Shown here: positions 45,063 through 55,492 of the stretch, one piece after another
How the letters are laid out: every line of letters begins with the position of its first letter
Position numbering within the stretch: position 1 is the stretch's first letter
Origin: Hemerocallis citrina
Lineage: Eukaryota > Streptophyta > Magnoliopsida > Asparagales > Asphodelaceae
Direction: 5' to 3'
NCBI GenBank assembly: GCA_017893485.1
Contig: CM030360.1
Coordinates: forward strand, 143,600,697-143,664,696
Length of the DNA: 64,000 nucleotides
Translations under genes and position numbers: made by a program
Notes under the pieces: generated by a model
The model's input: the letters and a program-made list of their open reading frames with translations, nothing else
What the model was told of the DNA's origin: nothing
Database searches by the model: none

Positions 45063-45944
45063 TTAGGTTTTTACAACAACCAACAAAAAAGGAAAACGAC
45101 ATGATGAGGGCCTCTTCGGAAGGGGAATGCTTCGGTTTAGGGAAACGCGAGGACGATGAGGCCTGCCCTCCGTGCTCGACCCTAAACCAACGTAGCGTGA
45201 TCCCCCTTCACTGCTAGTCCTAACAGCGACGCCGACCGAGGCACCGCTCGACGAGACAGACGCGCTACTTTGAGCATCGGCCGGACTCCGCCTGGTCATA
45301 GGTGAGCGCGTCGCAAGTTCGTAAAATGTAATCCCCCTCTCGCTCTCCTCGCGAGTGCACGACGTGCTGCGGACATTAGCTCTCTCCGACACGGGCTTGA
45401 GCGACGCGATCTCCTCCTCCAGTTCAATAATTCTATCCCTCAAGACGTCGTCCTTCGCCAATTTCTTCGGTCTAGGGGCCCTCAACGAGCCCGAGGCATT
45501 GGCGCTATCAGTCGCGAGCCGTCGGTAATGGGTGACCTCAATCCCCCTATCTATTGTGATCCTTCTGAGCCTGTCGATTTCGGCCGATAGCCTCTTGCGC
45601 TCGGTTGACGCTTTCTCCAGTTCGGAAGTCAGCTTCTCTCCCTCCGCCGAGCGTTCTTTCTCCGCTAGCTCCAAGTATTGGACCTCAGCCAAGAGATCGT
45701 CGATCTTCTGCTCGGCGGCGGCGAGCTCTCTACGGAGACTCTCGACTTCGCCTTCGGGACAAGGAGCCGAGGGGTGCTTCCGTAGTTGCCACAGCTCGCG
45801 ACAATACCTCCGTAGAGCTGCCTTCGTCTCCTCCAGCCTGCCGAGCAGGAGAAATCGATTATACCGGCTCTGAAAGAGCTCGTCCTTCGTTTTCGCCAGC
45901 TCCTTCCGAAGGTATACAACCTCCGTAATCGGACCGAATCTCAC
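45063..45944 (-). CDS. Antisense gene of T2, exon 4 (coiled coil)
   Basis: Starts after TCTGCTTTTCAG at phase 0 and runs to a stop at 45063. Long heptad stretches (RLEETKAALRRYCRELWQL, VESLRRELAAAEQKIDDLL, RDRIIELEEEIASLKP) are followed by STSCTREESERGITFYEL and RRSPADAQS. The T1 copy has the same motif order, with a shorter first half. It could be reached by a splice from AAG|GTCGAC at the end of exon 3, which keeps the frame. Function unknown. Confidence 0.58.
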   Translation of the reverse strand: MRFGPITEVVYLRKELAKTKDELFQSRYNRFLLLGRLEETKAALRRYCRELWQLRKHPSAPCPEGEVESLRRELAAAEQKIDDLLAEVQYLELAEKERSAEGEKLTSELEKASTERKRLSAEIDRLRRITIDRGIEVTHYRRLATDSANASGSLRAPRPKKLAKDDVLRDRIIELEEEIASLKPVSERANVRSTSCTREESERGITFYELATRSPMTRRSPADAQSSASVSSSGASVGVAVRTSSEGGSRYVGLGSSTEGRPHRPRVSLNRSIPLPKRPSSCRFPFLLVVVKT

Positions 45945-46151
45945 CTGAAAAGCAGAGATAAATCCGAGGCCCAACACTTGAAGAAATTTATGCCAAATCA
46001 GACACTAAGTCCGAGACTCAACACTTGGACAAATTTTGGCCAAACAAAACGTTTTTTCATTCAAGATTCAAAGAGAATGTTATACAACAGTGGTGGCCAG
46101 TCCGCAGTTAGGCTTACAAAAAAAGACAAAAAAGAAAAAAAGACAACCGAG

Positions 46152-46871
46152 TCAGGGGTCGACCTTTTTGTCGTTCGGGTCCGTCGACCCCTCGGCCTTG
46201 TTCTCGCCATCGCCCCCGCCTCCGCCTTCGCTCCTGCTCTCCTCCTCGGAGTCCTCCTCCTCTTCTTCCTCGGCCTCGGCCTTCCATGGGTCCTCGACGG
46301 GTTCCGTCTCCCCCTCGGGGTCGAGCAACCCTTCGGGAACACCCTCCTCCCCTTCCACGAGGTCGTAAAAGTTGTAGGAGGACGTGTCGAAGCCCGGGTT
46401 CTTGGCGACCACATGTTGCAGGGCTCGGTCGTAGGCATCCACCATGTTCTGGAGTATGTGCAGTGCGGCCTCCTCCTGCACGGCCTTCTTCACCCTCTTC
46501 ACCTTCCTGAGGTGTTTGGCCTTGATCTTCTCGACCCTCTTCCGAGCTTCCTCCGCTTCCGACCGAGCCTTGGCCAGCTCCTCCTTCAGCCCGGCTGCCT
46601 CCTTAACCGACGCCTCGAGCTTGGCCGTCGTATCCTTCAGCTCGGCCACCTCCTTCTCCGAGGCCTCAAGCTTGGCCGCCGTGTCCTTTGACAGCTGAAC
46701 AGCGTCGGCCAGCTGCTTCTCCAACCCTCCTACTTCGGCAGCTCTCTTCGTCGAGAGAAGCAGCTCGTCATCAAGCTGCTTCGCGACCTTGACGCGCTCC
46801 GCCCTCTCCCGCTCCTTCTCATGCTCCTTGTTCGCCAACTCCTCGACCAGGAAATTGAAGTGGCAGAGGGT
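46152..46871 (-). CDS. Antisense gene of T2, exon 3
   Basis: Starts after CTCTTTCAG with TLCHFNFLVEELA and runs 240 codons to KVDP-stop. Heptads are strong (VGGLEKQLADAVQLSKDTAA, ASEKEVAELKDTTAKLEAS, with a repeated KLEAS(E/V)KE unit), followed by an acidic tail (EAEEEEEEDSEEESRSEGG). The start, the heptad region, the acid tail and the stop all match T1, while most residues between differ. That is the pattern of a coiled coil held by structure more than by exact sequence. Confidence 0.62.
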   Translation of the reverse strand, partial: TLCHFNFLVEELANKEHEKERERAERVKVAKQLDDELLLSTKRAAEVGGLEKQLADAVQLSKDTAAKLEASEKEVAELKDTTAKLEASVKEAAGLKEELAKARSEAEEARKRVEKIKAKHLRKVKRVKKAVQEEAALHILQNMVDAYDRALQHVVAKNPGFDTSSYNFYDLVEGEEGVPEGLLDPEGETEPVEDPWKAEAEEEEEEDSEEESRSEGGGGGDGENKAEGSTDPNDKKVDP

Positions 46872-46965
46872 CTGAAAGAGAACAACACGTTAAAATCCGA
46901 ATCCAAGAACTTAGAGAAATTCCAAGAAAAAAAAATGTGGACGAAGAAGAGCTCGGCCTACTTAC

Positions 46966-47509
46966 CGACATGGTATTCCGGGCAATCTGCATCACGGCGT
47001 CCCCTGCCATCCTGGCCTTCAGGGTCGCTCGGTCCTTCGGGGTCGGCAGGTGCCTCACCGCCTCCATGCAGATGTTCCCGTCGCCCAAGAAGCCATCGAC
47101 GTTCATCACCTGCCAGTCGGGGACGAAGATCTGCTTATGACGCTCAGTCAAGATCTTCTCCGCATCGGCGGTAAGGGGCGGAACCGGGAGGGACAGCGCA
47201 TCCTTCACCCCGAACACGCTGCTCGACGAACCGGGAGCTTCCGCATTCGGGGTCGGCGCAGGTGCATCCGAGGCGAGGAGATCGGGGACCACGACCCCCC
47301 CTGCTCGGGGACCACGACCTTCGTCGGAGAGACAAGGACCTCGATCTCCCCCTCCTTGAGGACCGCGACCTTCGGTTGGTCGACAGCCTTCACAACCGAG
47401 GGCTTCTTCGAAACTCGGCTGTCCTGAGGCGCTGCCGACGGCCTCTTCTTCTTCTCCTGCTCTGCCCTGCCCTTCGCCACCAGAGCCTTGTAATCAAGTT
47501 TCATCGTCT
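46966..47509 (-). pseudogene. Antisense gene of T2, exon 2 (one frameshift)
   Basis: Acceptor GGCTTTTGCAG before 47509, donor GTAAGT after 46966. The first part, TMKLDYKALVAKGRAEQ, leads to a run of seven G (minus strand) near 47297 where one base is missing; the next frame continues with the conserved ILTERHKQIFVPDW, GFLGDGNICMEAVRHLPTPK. One lost base in a run could be a read error or a true lesion. The intron phases match those of T1. Confidence 0.62.
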
Positions 47510-47585
47510 CTGCAAAAGCCGAATGAAAAAACTTAGAAAAATTTTCATGAACTTTAAACAAAGAGTATAAATACCAGAAGCATAC

Positions 47586-48564
47586 GAGGGTCGATCGGAC
47601 TGAGACCCCCACTGAACAGATGCTCCTCCGTGATATCTTTCCAGCTTAGCGTTGGCAGGGCAAGGAGCTTCTTCTGGACCTCCTTGTCCTCATCACTCAG
47701 TGGCACCTCTCTCTTGGTCCGCTTGGGCAGACCCTTCCTTTGCCCAAACCGTCGGTATCACCCATGGCGTCAGAGCTCGGACGAGGAAGTACTTCTCCTT
47801 CCAATGTTTGATCGAGTCCGGGTTCTCGATCAACTTAACTCCCGTCCGCGAGAAAGGAAAAACCTCTGCTCGTCCCGCCTCGGCTGGCAAGGTCGGAAGA
47901 GACTCCGGAAGAGGAACATAGTCGGCTTGGCGCCGACCTCTTGGCATCGAAGGACGAACGCCACGACGTGCCTCCATGTGTTCGGCATCAGTTGGGCTGG
48001 ACTCAAACCGTACCAGACCAAGACTTCAACCACGAACGGGTGGAGGGGAAAGCGGAGCCCGGCAATGAGGGAGTCGACCGGAAAGACACATACGTCCGAC
48101 AAGGACTTTGTGTTGGCTCGGAACCCCGGCCCAGGAAGGAGCAGTACATACTCAAGCGGGATCCGGAAACCCTCTCGGATCAGACGAAGATCGGTCTTGG
48201 TAAGAGTTGAGATCCTATGGTCAACCTCGGACAGCTCCCTAGGCTCGTTCTCCTCCACCAGCTTAGCCGTACCTTGAGTGACTCTCTCCAAGGTATCCTC
48301 GGCGTAATCCCGAACGCCTCCCACGCTCGACATGGCGATGGGCTGCCGACCAAATGCCCCCGCTTTCTTCGGTGTTTCCACTATCGTGATCACGGCTTTA
48401 CCCTTTCGGGACTCCGCCACGACTTCCTCGGGCACTTCAGCCACTTCACCCTCTTTATCCGGACGAACGATGTCTTGCTCACTCGGCTCCATTACTCCCT
48501 TCCCTTTATCCCCTCGGCTAACGGCTTGTTCCGAGGCGGGGGTCTCAGCCAAAATCTTAACCAT
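47586..48564 (-). pseudogene. Antisense gene of T2, exon 1 (two frameshifts)
   Basis: ATG at 48564. After a variable amino end (GDKGKGVMEPSEQD) come RLIREGFRIPLEYVLLLPGP, LRFPLHPFVVEVLVWYGLSP and MPNTWRHVVAFVLRCQ, close to T1. Frameshifts near 47848 (G run) and about 47740 cancel each other in phase; between them GVKLIENPDSIKHWKEK matches T1. The donor GTATGC (47585-47580) is at the same place as in T1. The carboxy half up to ITEEHLFSGGLSPIDP is recognisable. Confidence 0.65.
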
Positions 48565-48749
48565 TTTTCCTAAAAGAGAAGGGAAAGAGACTGACCTTGA
48601 AGTGACAGGCGCGGTCGGAAAGTTCGCCGGAAACTGGGAACGCTACCGCGACAGCTAGCAACGCCACCAGAGAGCTAAAAGCTTCGAAGCAAAGTAAAAA
48701 CTGAAGAGAGAGAGTAAAAGTGAAAAGTGAGACCTGGTCTAAGGGGGGT

Positions 48750-48765
48750 GAAGATTTATAGTAAA
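48750..48765 (-). promoter_or_regulatory. TATA box of the T2 antisense gene
   Basis: Minus strand reads ACTATAAATC, about 195 bases before the ATG. The leader is CT-rich (ACTTTTACTCTCTCTCTTC). Same layout as in T1. Confidence 0.55.
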
Positions 48766-48939
48766 ATTGGGACGTCCCTTGGACTTCCAAACGAAAGTTT
48801 GCGACTTTTGGGCTGCTCTCGAAACGTCGCGAAGGCCCATCACCACTATCTCCGTCACCAAGTCAACTAGCTCGGCTCCAGGGAATCTGAATCCGAGCTA
48901 CGAGCAATCCGAACATGCCGGCAATAGGGTCCGGTCGGA

Positions 48940-49144
48940 ATCCGAGCAAGTGCCTTCCCGAGCGTGTAAACGGGGAAAACTCACTTTTCCCTCAACTTTC
49001 GCGCCTGATCTCGATCAGACGGCCCAGATCTCGCCGAGAGCACTAAACGACAAGATAGTGTTTTCTTGGGAGTTGCGCCCATCTCGAGATGCGCGCCCTC
49101 ATCCAACGGCTCAGGGTGCGCCACGTTGCTCGGACGATTGAACC
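48940..49144 (+). repeat. Box repeat before the 1.15 kb module, T2
   Basis: Unit: GCAAGTGCCTTCCCGAGCG, GATCAGACGGCCCAGATCTC, ACGACAAGATAGTGTTTTC, GCTCGGACGA. A nearly identical copy lies at 50310-50510, so the module between sits between direct repeats. Confidence 0.8.
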
Positions 49145-50290
49145 CTCGGACGCCCCACCTATGTCTAAAGGAACCAGAAAAATTTTGATTTAAAGTTTTA
49201 AGGCACCGCCCTCGGCGAGCACCCTCCGGGTCCCGTGCCTCAGTCGGTATTCCGCCGACCCACGGGCCCCGGTCAAAAACAGATCGGCACTCCCCCCATC
49301 TCTAACTCCTCCGGGCTGACATCCATCAAAAGCCATCAGCCCGGAAGGAAGACAGAGATGGGAGGGGGCCCATCAACACTCAGAGATCAGGAGAAACGCA
49401 CCGTTCCAAGCTAGTTGGTAGCAACTGGAAGGCTCGGCTCGTCAGAGGACTCTGACAACAGCGCCTTCACAGTTGCTAACAACGGGCTCAGACGGTCCGG
49501 AAGCCCGAGCCAAGACTCATGGTGGAGCAGCGCACCATTCCGAGCTAGTTGGTTGCAACTGGAAGGCTCGGCTTGTCAGAGGACTCTGGCAACAGCGCCT
49601 TCACAGTTGCAACAAACGGACTCGGATGGTCCGGAGATCGGCATCGGACATGGATCATCACCTCTTCCACCAAGATCTCCGCCTACCTAGATACCCACTT
49701 CGGAGCGACCAAAGAAAGCAGAAGATCTTGGTGGAAGAACGACCACCCGTCCTTCCGAAGTGTCCCACACCTCGGGTCCGGACTATGGTCGTCGCCACTA
49801 CTGCCTTATCCCCTCCCGCTCCTGACATCCCCTTCGGAGCAGTGAGGAACGAGAGAAGAATAAGACAACAGGGCGACCACCCGTCCTTCTGAAGTAACTC
49901 ATCCCTCAGGTCCGGACTATGGTCGTCGCCACTACTGCCTCGTTCTCCCCCGCTCCTGACATCCACTTTGGGGCCGTCAGGAACAGAGAGAAAACCAGGC
50001 AGAAGAGCAACCACCCCCCCCCCCCCCCGGACCTCAAAGGAGAAGCTACCCAGGGCAGATACCTCCGAGGTGTGAAACTCTATGCTGATGGTGATTGAAA
50101 TGACAAAGGGAGTGGGGTACTTATAGCCTGCCTCCAAGAACCAGCCATTATGACCCTCGGAAGTTGAAATGCCGCGCATTAATTAAGGGATTTATCCTTA
50201 ATGACATCGGGAAGGCAGAACGACGCACAAATCCCGAAGCACCATTAATACCATTGGGAACAGAGCCATCTCGGATCGCCAAAAACCACA
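49145..50290. other. 1.15 kb module of unknown origin in T2
   Basis: This GC-rich segment has no counterpart in T1. It holds an imperfect foldback (49290-49368), a pair of 134-bp direct repeats (near 49402 and 49536, CTAGTTGG(T/C)AGCAACTGG type), a pair of 132-bp direct repeats (near 49741 and 49873, GGTCCGGACTATGGTCGTCG), a run of about 15 C near 50017-50031, and a minus-strand TATA-like GGCTATAAGTAC near 50117-50128. A 173-codon minus-strand ORF (49658-50179) covers the second pair but I recognise nothing in it. Target duplications were not found. Confidence 0.45.
49290..49368. repeat. Imperfect foldback in the T2 module
   Basis: Left arm 49290-49319 and right arm 49336-49368 can pair over about 30 bases: TCCGGGCTGA with TCAGCCCGGA is perfect at the loop side, and CCCCCATCTCT with AGAGATGGGAGGGGG at the base. 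The loop is 16 bases. Confidence 0.7.
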
Positions 50291-50900
50291 GGCCCTCGGT
50301 CGGCCGCCGAGCAAGTGCCTTCCCGAGCGTGTAAACGGGGAAAACTCACTTTCCCCTCAACTTTCGCGCCTGATCTCGATCAGACGGCCCAGATCTCGCC
50401 GAGAGCACTAAACGACAAGATAATGTTTTCTTGGGAGCTGCGCCCGTCTCGAGATGCGAGCCAATATCCAACAGCTCAGATAGCGCCACGTCGCTCGGAC
50501 GACCGAAGCCACGCCCCCTCGGTCGGCATCCGAGCAAGCGTCTTCCCGAGCTGGTAAATGGAGAAAAAAGACACCGAGCTACTTGAACCGTTCGATCTCT
50601 CAGAAGTTCGCAATCCCAATGATGAACGGTCCAGATCGCGCCACGCGCGCTAAAAGACAAGATAGCGTTTTCTTGGGAACCGCACCCGTCTCGAGATCGG
50701 CACCGGCATCCGACAGCTCAGATAACGCCACGTCGCTCGGCCTGCCGAACCCCCTACCTCCGGTCGGCAGCCGAGCAAGCGCCTTTCCGAGCTCGTAAAC
50801 GGAGAAAAACGCTGCCGAGCGGTAACAGCCATCAGATCTTTCCGAAATTCGCGCTCGTTCATGATCAACGGCTCAGATCGAGCCACGTCATCAATCGGTA
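50291..50900 (+). repeat. Three box repeats, 5' side of the T2 antisense gene
   Basis: Boxes near 50310-50510, 50510-50745 and 50770-50890, each with GAGCAAG(C/T)G(C/T)CTTCC.., a CGG(C/T)(C/T)CAGATC.(C/A)GCCACG-type word and an ACAAGATA(A/G)(C/T)GTTTTC word where complete. The T1 boxes at 12225-13230 lie at the same place. Confidence 0.75.
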
Positions 50901-51310
50901 TTCAAATCGTTTTTTATTTATTTAAATCGTTTTATTTATTTAGAAATTGCGAAAAAATTGCTAAAAATTCAGGAAAATTAACTAAAAATTCTGGAAAATA
51001 ATTGGAAATTTGGGGGGACATTTTAGAACCCCTAAACGAACTATTATTACCCAGAATGTACCGTTAAGGGCCCCCGAACGATTAGTGAACACGTCGCAAA
51101 ATTAAATAAATAGTCCGAAAAAATAAATAAAAACCCTTAAATACCCGATGTGACCAGAGAACAGCCAGCGGCGTCAAAAGTTACCTCACTACCCCCTTTC
51201 TAGATTCAAAATCCCACATTTGGACTCCGATACAACTCCACCAACCACTAAAACAGCTAGACTACTCCTCAAAGTCTGATCCCGCTCAGTCTTTAGGAGT
51301 GGGGGGCTCG
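50901..51310 (+). other. AT-rich 3' end and polypurine tract of T2
   Basis: About 120 bases of A/T-rich sequence, a conserved stretch (GACTACTCCTCAAAGTCTG) and GGAGTGGGGGGCTCG (51296-51310) directly before the LTR. No gene. Confidence 0.82.
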
Positions 51311-51907
51311 TGATATGGCTAAAAATGGGGATAAATCGGGACTGTCCAGATCGAGCACGAATCTTGAAGCACGGGGGTAAAAAGGTAATTTCACATACAG
51401 ATGGATCCAAAACGGGTTTTGGGCCTCCTTCTCACAAAACCAACCACCCGCGAATAGATCCACATCAACTGGGCACGGGTCCCGACCCGATACAAGCCCG
51501 GTTCACCATGAGGAGAATCAAGGCCACTGATTTGACTAAATCAAATCAATAAGCCTGATTGGCTCTCACCAGGGAATCAGGGCCTAATTTCCCAAAACAG
51601 AATGGGAGGATTTTCCTTCTGGCTGTTAGGCAGGAAATCAGGACCCTAACCGTTCCAAAGGCGACTATAAATATAACCCCTCTACCACCAAGACCAGGTT
51701 AATCACTTCTTCACCACTTGAGCTCTTTCTTAATCTTTTTCTGATTACTGACAAGAGCGTCGGAGGGTGCGTCGCCGGAATCAACCCCGGTGTCTCGCAC
51801 TTCCTTGCAGGTTGCGACGGGAGCAAGAAGGCCGAGTCAACTGTTCAGGTTTTTCTCGGACTCACAAATTCTATCTGTTTACCCCCACACCGAAATCAGC
51901 GGTAACA
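51311..51907 (+). repeat. 3' LTR of T2 (597 bp)
   Basis: Starts TGATATGGCTAAAAATGGGG, ends CAGCGGTAACA; about nine differences from the 5' LTR by eye, one of them a one-base indel. Confidence 0.95.
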
Positions 51908-52737
51908 ATAAGAAATGTTGATTGGGAGGAGTATTGATTGCAAATGATTGATCATTAATTATTGATTGTAAATTATTGTTATCGAAGCCGAGTACACGAT
52001 CCGTGAATTCACCATCAGTCTAAAACGTTCACTGTTTGCTTGTACCGAAACTGTGGTATGGAACATATGGGACGCAGTAGTACGTGCACTACATAGATTA
52101 ATAAAATGATTAATAGCCTGCATTTGACATTTCATGTTTGATCTTATATATCGTCATCAAGATAGAATTTAAATGGACATCATTCATTCATGCATGACTA
52201 AATATAGACCTCTGATATTATTGCCAATCTTTGACTTTGTTATTGACTTTGATCTCGTCCCTTTTCCCTGATATACATGCTTCCTATTATTCTTTGTTTT
52301 CCTCTACTTGTTGTCCACGACTTGCTCTAAGGATATTATTTTCTCTCATTTTAGATCACGAGTTTACAAGTACTAAAGGAACACTACCAGAAGAAATTGG
52401 TGAGCAAACTCTCTGAAGATCGGAGCTGGACTATTAGACTACTATAGCTATCTCTTACTATTTGCATATTTCATTGTTTTTATCATACTTTGTATTCTGG
52501 GATTTTATGACCCGAAGTTTACTTTTTTCCAGATGTTGGATATTATTTGGTGAATTTATTTCATGATTATTTTGGAGTTTATTCATTGTTTATGTGGTTA
52601 TTCTTTTCTTGCGTGGTTGTATTCTCTTGTATATTGTTGAGTTAGACTGGTACAGCCTATGGATGATGTATAATCATTCGCTGGGCTTACGTTATGTACT
52701 CGTATTCCCATATTGGGAAGCGGGGCGTGACAACACA

Positions 52738-53560
52738 GAACCTCAACATATCTTTCAATGTCTGAATGGCCCTCTCCGATTGCCCATCTGTCTGCAGATG
52801 GAACGCAGTACTGTAGTTCAGCTTGCTCCTAAGAATGCCTTGAAGACTCTCCTAGAACTGCGATCGGAATCTAGTGTCTCTATCTGATACAATGCTAACA
52901 GGGACCCCATGCAATCTGACAATTTTCTACATGTACTTCTCTGCAAGGCTCTCTGTAGACTGGCCAACTCTAAAGGGGATCAAATGAGCACTCTTCGTCA
53001 ACCGATCCACAATCACGCAGATGGCATTGTGACCCTTGGGACTCCTCGGCAAGGCAGTCACAAAATCCATCGTGATGTTCTCCCATTTCCACTCCGGAAT
53101 AGGAAGAGGTTGAAGAAGTCCAGCAGTTCCCTGGTGTTCTGCCTTCACCTGCTGGCAGATCGAACACTATGAAACATATCTCGCCATGGCTCTCTTCATA
53201 CCATGCCACCAGAAATGCAACTTCAGATCTCGATACATCTTTGTACCACCAGGATGAATAGAATACGGCGAACGGTGAGCTTCTTCGAGCAACTTCTGCC
53301 TGACTTCCCCCTTCAGAACACATAGACGGGTCCTAAAGTGGAGAGATCCATCCTCATGAATAACCATGTCAGTCCTCGAACCTGCTTTGCCTTCAGCTCG
53401 AAACTCCTGCAACTGCTCATCACCTGACTGTGCTTCTTTAATCTGTTCCACCAATGACGACTGCAGCTGAAGCATCATACAGCTCTGCTCGGTACCAGGA
53501 AAAATCACTTCTAACTCCAATCTCCTCATCTCTTCGAAAAGCTCCTTCTACTCAGTAAGA
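52738..53560 (-). pseudogene. E integrase, first part
   Basis: Zinc-binding region SPYSIHPGGTKMYRDLKLHF with a stop just before [11 protein letters not shown] (near 53165), core Asp in [16 protein letters not shown], Asp in SDRDTRF, and Glu in DGQSERAIQTL close to the S2 junction. It continues at 34046 beyond S2. In-frame stops and a frameshift between 52930 and 52860 make it inactive. Confidence 0.85.
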
Positions 53561-54290
53561 ATCATTGCAACTGCTCTTCTGCTCAAACCATCAGGTAGTA
53601 AGTTGATCATACCAGGATGGTACTGCTAATTAATATCGAAGTCTGCCATCAATTCCAGCCATCGTCTCTGCCTAATATTCAGCTTCTTCTGAGTAAACAC
53701 TTACTTGAGATTTTTGTGGTCAGTGAAAATCTCCACTCGGTCTCCAAGTAAGTAGTGCCTCCACAGCTTCAGGGCAAAAATCACACCAGTAAGTTCCAAG
53801 TCATGTGTAGGATAATTTTTCTCATGCGGCCTCAATTGCCTAGAAGCATGCAAAACCTTGCCTCGTTGCATCAGAATAGCACCAAAACCTCTGCCTGAGG
53901 CATCACAGTGAATTACGAAACCTTCTGATCCATCTGGTGTTGTCAATACAGGTGTTGATGTCAACTGATTCTTCAGCTTAGCAAAGGCTTCATTACAGGA
54001 CTCATCCCACACGAATTTCTGATCTTTCTCAGTCAACTTGGTCAATGTCCCGACAATCTTTAAAAAATCCCGAACAAACTTCCTGTAGTAACCTGCTAGC
54101 CCAAGGAAACTACAAACTTCAGATACAGACTTCGGCGTCGGCCAATCCTTAACTGCAGAGATCTTGGACGGATCGACAGAAACTCCAACACCAGAAATAA
54201 TATGCTCTAGGAAGGCAACCCGGTCCAACCAAAACTCGCACTTGCTAAGCTTCCCATACAGCTGATGTTCCCTCAACGTCTGCACGACAA
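53561..54290 (-). pseudogene. E reverse transcriptase thumb and RNase H
   Basis: [32 protein letters not shown] and [19 protein letters not shown] are the thumb and connection. RNase H follows: [41 protein letters not shown], where a stop at 53701-53703 interrupts it, then RQRRWLELMADFD. One RNase H only, as expected for a chromovirus. Confidence 0.87.
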
Positions 54291-54800
54291 TCCTCTAGTG
54301 CTCAGCATGCTCATCACGACTCTGAGAATAGATGAGGATATCGTCGATGAATACCACAACGAACTTGTCCAGGAAGGGAGAGAAGTCCCGATTCATCAAG
54401 CTCATGAACACGGCTGGAGTATTAGTAACTCTGAAAGGCATCACCAAGAACTCATAGTGCCCATATCTCGTAAGAAAGGTGGTCTTATGTACATCCTCAG
54501 CTTTCACCTTGACCTGATGGTACCAGGAACGAAGATCCAGCTTCGAGAATACAGAAGCACCTCCCAATTGATCGAACAGGTCATCAATCCTTGGCAACCG
54601 ATATCGGTTCTTCACTGTGATATTGTTCAGCTCATGGTAGTCGATGCACAACCTGCGACTACCATCCTTCTTGTTGATGAACAGTACTGGAGCTCCCCAA
54701 GGCGAGACACTTGGCCTGATGAAACCCTTATTCAGCAACTCCTAAATCTGCTCCTTCGACTCCGCCAATTCAACTGGCGCCATCCGGTATGGACTCTTAG
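54291..54800 (-). pseudogene. E reverse transcriptase
   Basis: [57 protein letters not shown] and the catalytic [12 protein letters not shown] at about 54292-54294 breaks the frame before the thumb. Several residues usually fixed are changed ([12 protein letters not shown] where GLTNAPA is usual), in keeping with decay. Confidence 0.88.
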
Positions 54801-54939
54801 AGATAGGAGCTGTACCCGGCTGGACGTCAATCCGGAACACAACTTCTCGGTCTGGCGGTAGCCCTAGAAAATCATCTGGAAACACATCAAGAAACTCTCA
54901 CACAACCAAAGGTGCGACAACACCATCAGCATCCACTTT

Positions 54940-55351
54940 CTATATTACTCTAGTTTCAAGCCTTGCCAACTTCTCAACACGGCCAAGTGGTGTTTCACCA
55001 GCGTGGAATTCAAATTCCTGAAAGTCTGGTATTTGGAACACCACCTTCTTCTTATGGTAGTCAATCACAGCATGAGTAATACCCAGCCAATCCATACCTA
55101 AAATCACATCAAAACCAGAATTGCCGATGACAATCAAATCGGCTACAAAATTAACTCCTCCAATAACCAAAGGACTCTGCTCACATATCAGAGAACACAC
55201 GATGGTACCTCTACCTGTAGTGTGTTCCATGTTGCTGACATCTCACTATAGACCAAACGGTGCAAGCCGACGAAGCGGAAGAAAACAAAAGAATGAGTTG
55301 CCCCGGAATCAAAGAGGACATGGGCTGGAAAGGAGTGAACAAGGATAATGC
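54940..55351 (-). pseudogene. E protease
   Basis: Active site LFDSGATHSF near 55310-55280, then VIGGVNFVADLIVI, GFDVILGMDWLGITHAVIDY and KKKVVFQIPDF. Its amino end joins the preceding exon-like part across a 141-base segment with splice signals. A one-base frameshift lies after SFVFFRFVGLHRLVYSEMS, near 55235. Confidence 0.82.
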
Positions 55352-55492
55352 CTAACAAGAATTCAAAGATGAGAACACAATATGCAGAAGGCAAAAAATG
55401 CAAGAACAGATATGGATGGAAGAATAACATGATGGAAGAATAAAATAACACGATAGCAGGAAAATCAAAATAGAACACAACTAAAGACAAAC
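55352..55492 (-). other. Intron-like segment (GT-AG) in E gag-protease
   Basis: On the minus strand GCAG|GTTTGTC opens and TTCTTGTTAG|GC closes a 141-base T-rich segment. Removing it joins the two flanks in frame between the Gag tail and the protease, at the spot where related chromoviruses have continuous sequence. The segment itself adds a hydrophobic run foreign to the family. An intron or an intron-like insertion fits. Confidence 0.5.

Larger units (their letters stand above)
36863..51907 (+). mobile_element. T2, complete Tat-lineage retrotransposon, 15 kb
   Basis: LTRs at 36863-37458 and 51311-51907 with identical flanks ATAAG (36858-36862 and 51908-51912). In order: primer site, gag, protease, RT, two RNase H domains, integrase, a 110-bp tandem array, box repeats, the antisense gene, a 1.15 kb module, more boxes, an AT-rich tract and a polypurine tract. 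The LTRs differ at about nine of 597 positions by eye, so insertion is fairly recent. The sense frames have at least seven lesions, several in base runs. It is inserted in S2. Confidence 0.95.
34052..52732 (+). mobile_element. S2, solo LTR of a chromovirus, hosting T2
   Basis: Starts TGTAACCCCC and ends GGGGCGTGACA; ACACA flanks both sides (34047-34051 and 52733-52737). Without T2 and one ATAAG copy it is about 3.6 kb. No primer site, gag or pol belongs to it, so it is a solo LTR. It shares stretches with the LTRs of E in the opposite direction (for example GTCCACGACTTGCTCTAAGG near 52311). It has an ATT-rich microsatellite (34300-34450), TATATAAACT near 34700 as a likely TATA box, and a pyrimidine-rich stretch to 35460. 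It splits the integrase of E. Confidence 0.9.

Noticed and set aside
49145..50290. Module as an LTR (TG...CA ends on the minus strand)
   Set aside because: TG and CA can be found near both ends, but no five-base target duplication flanks it, so I left the origin open.
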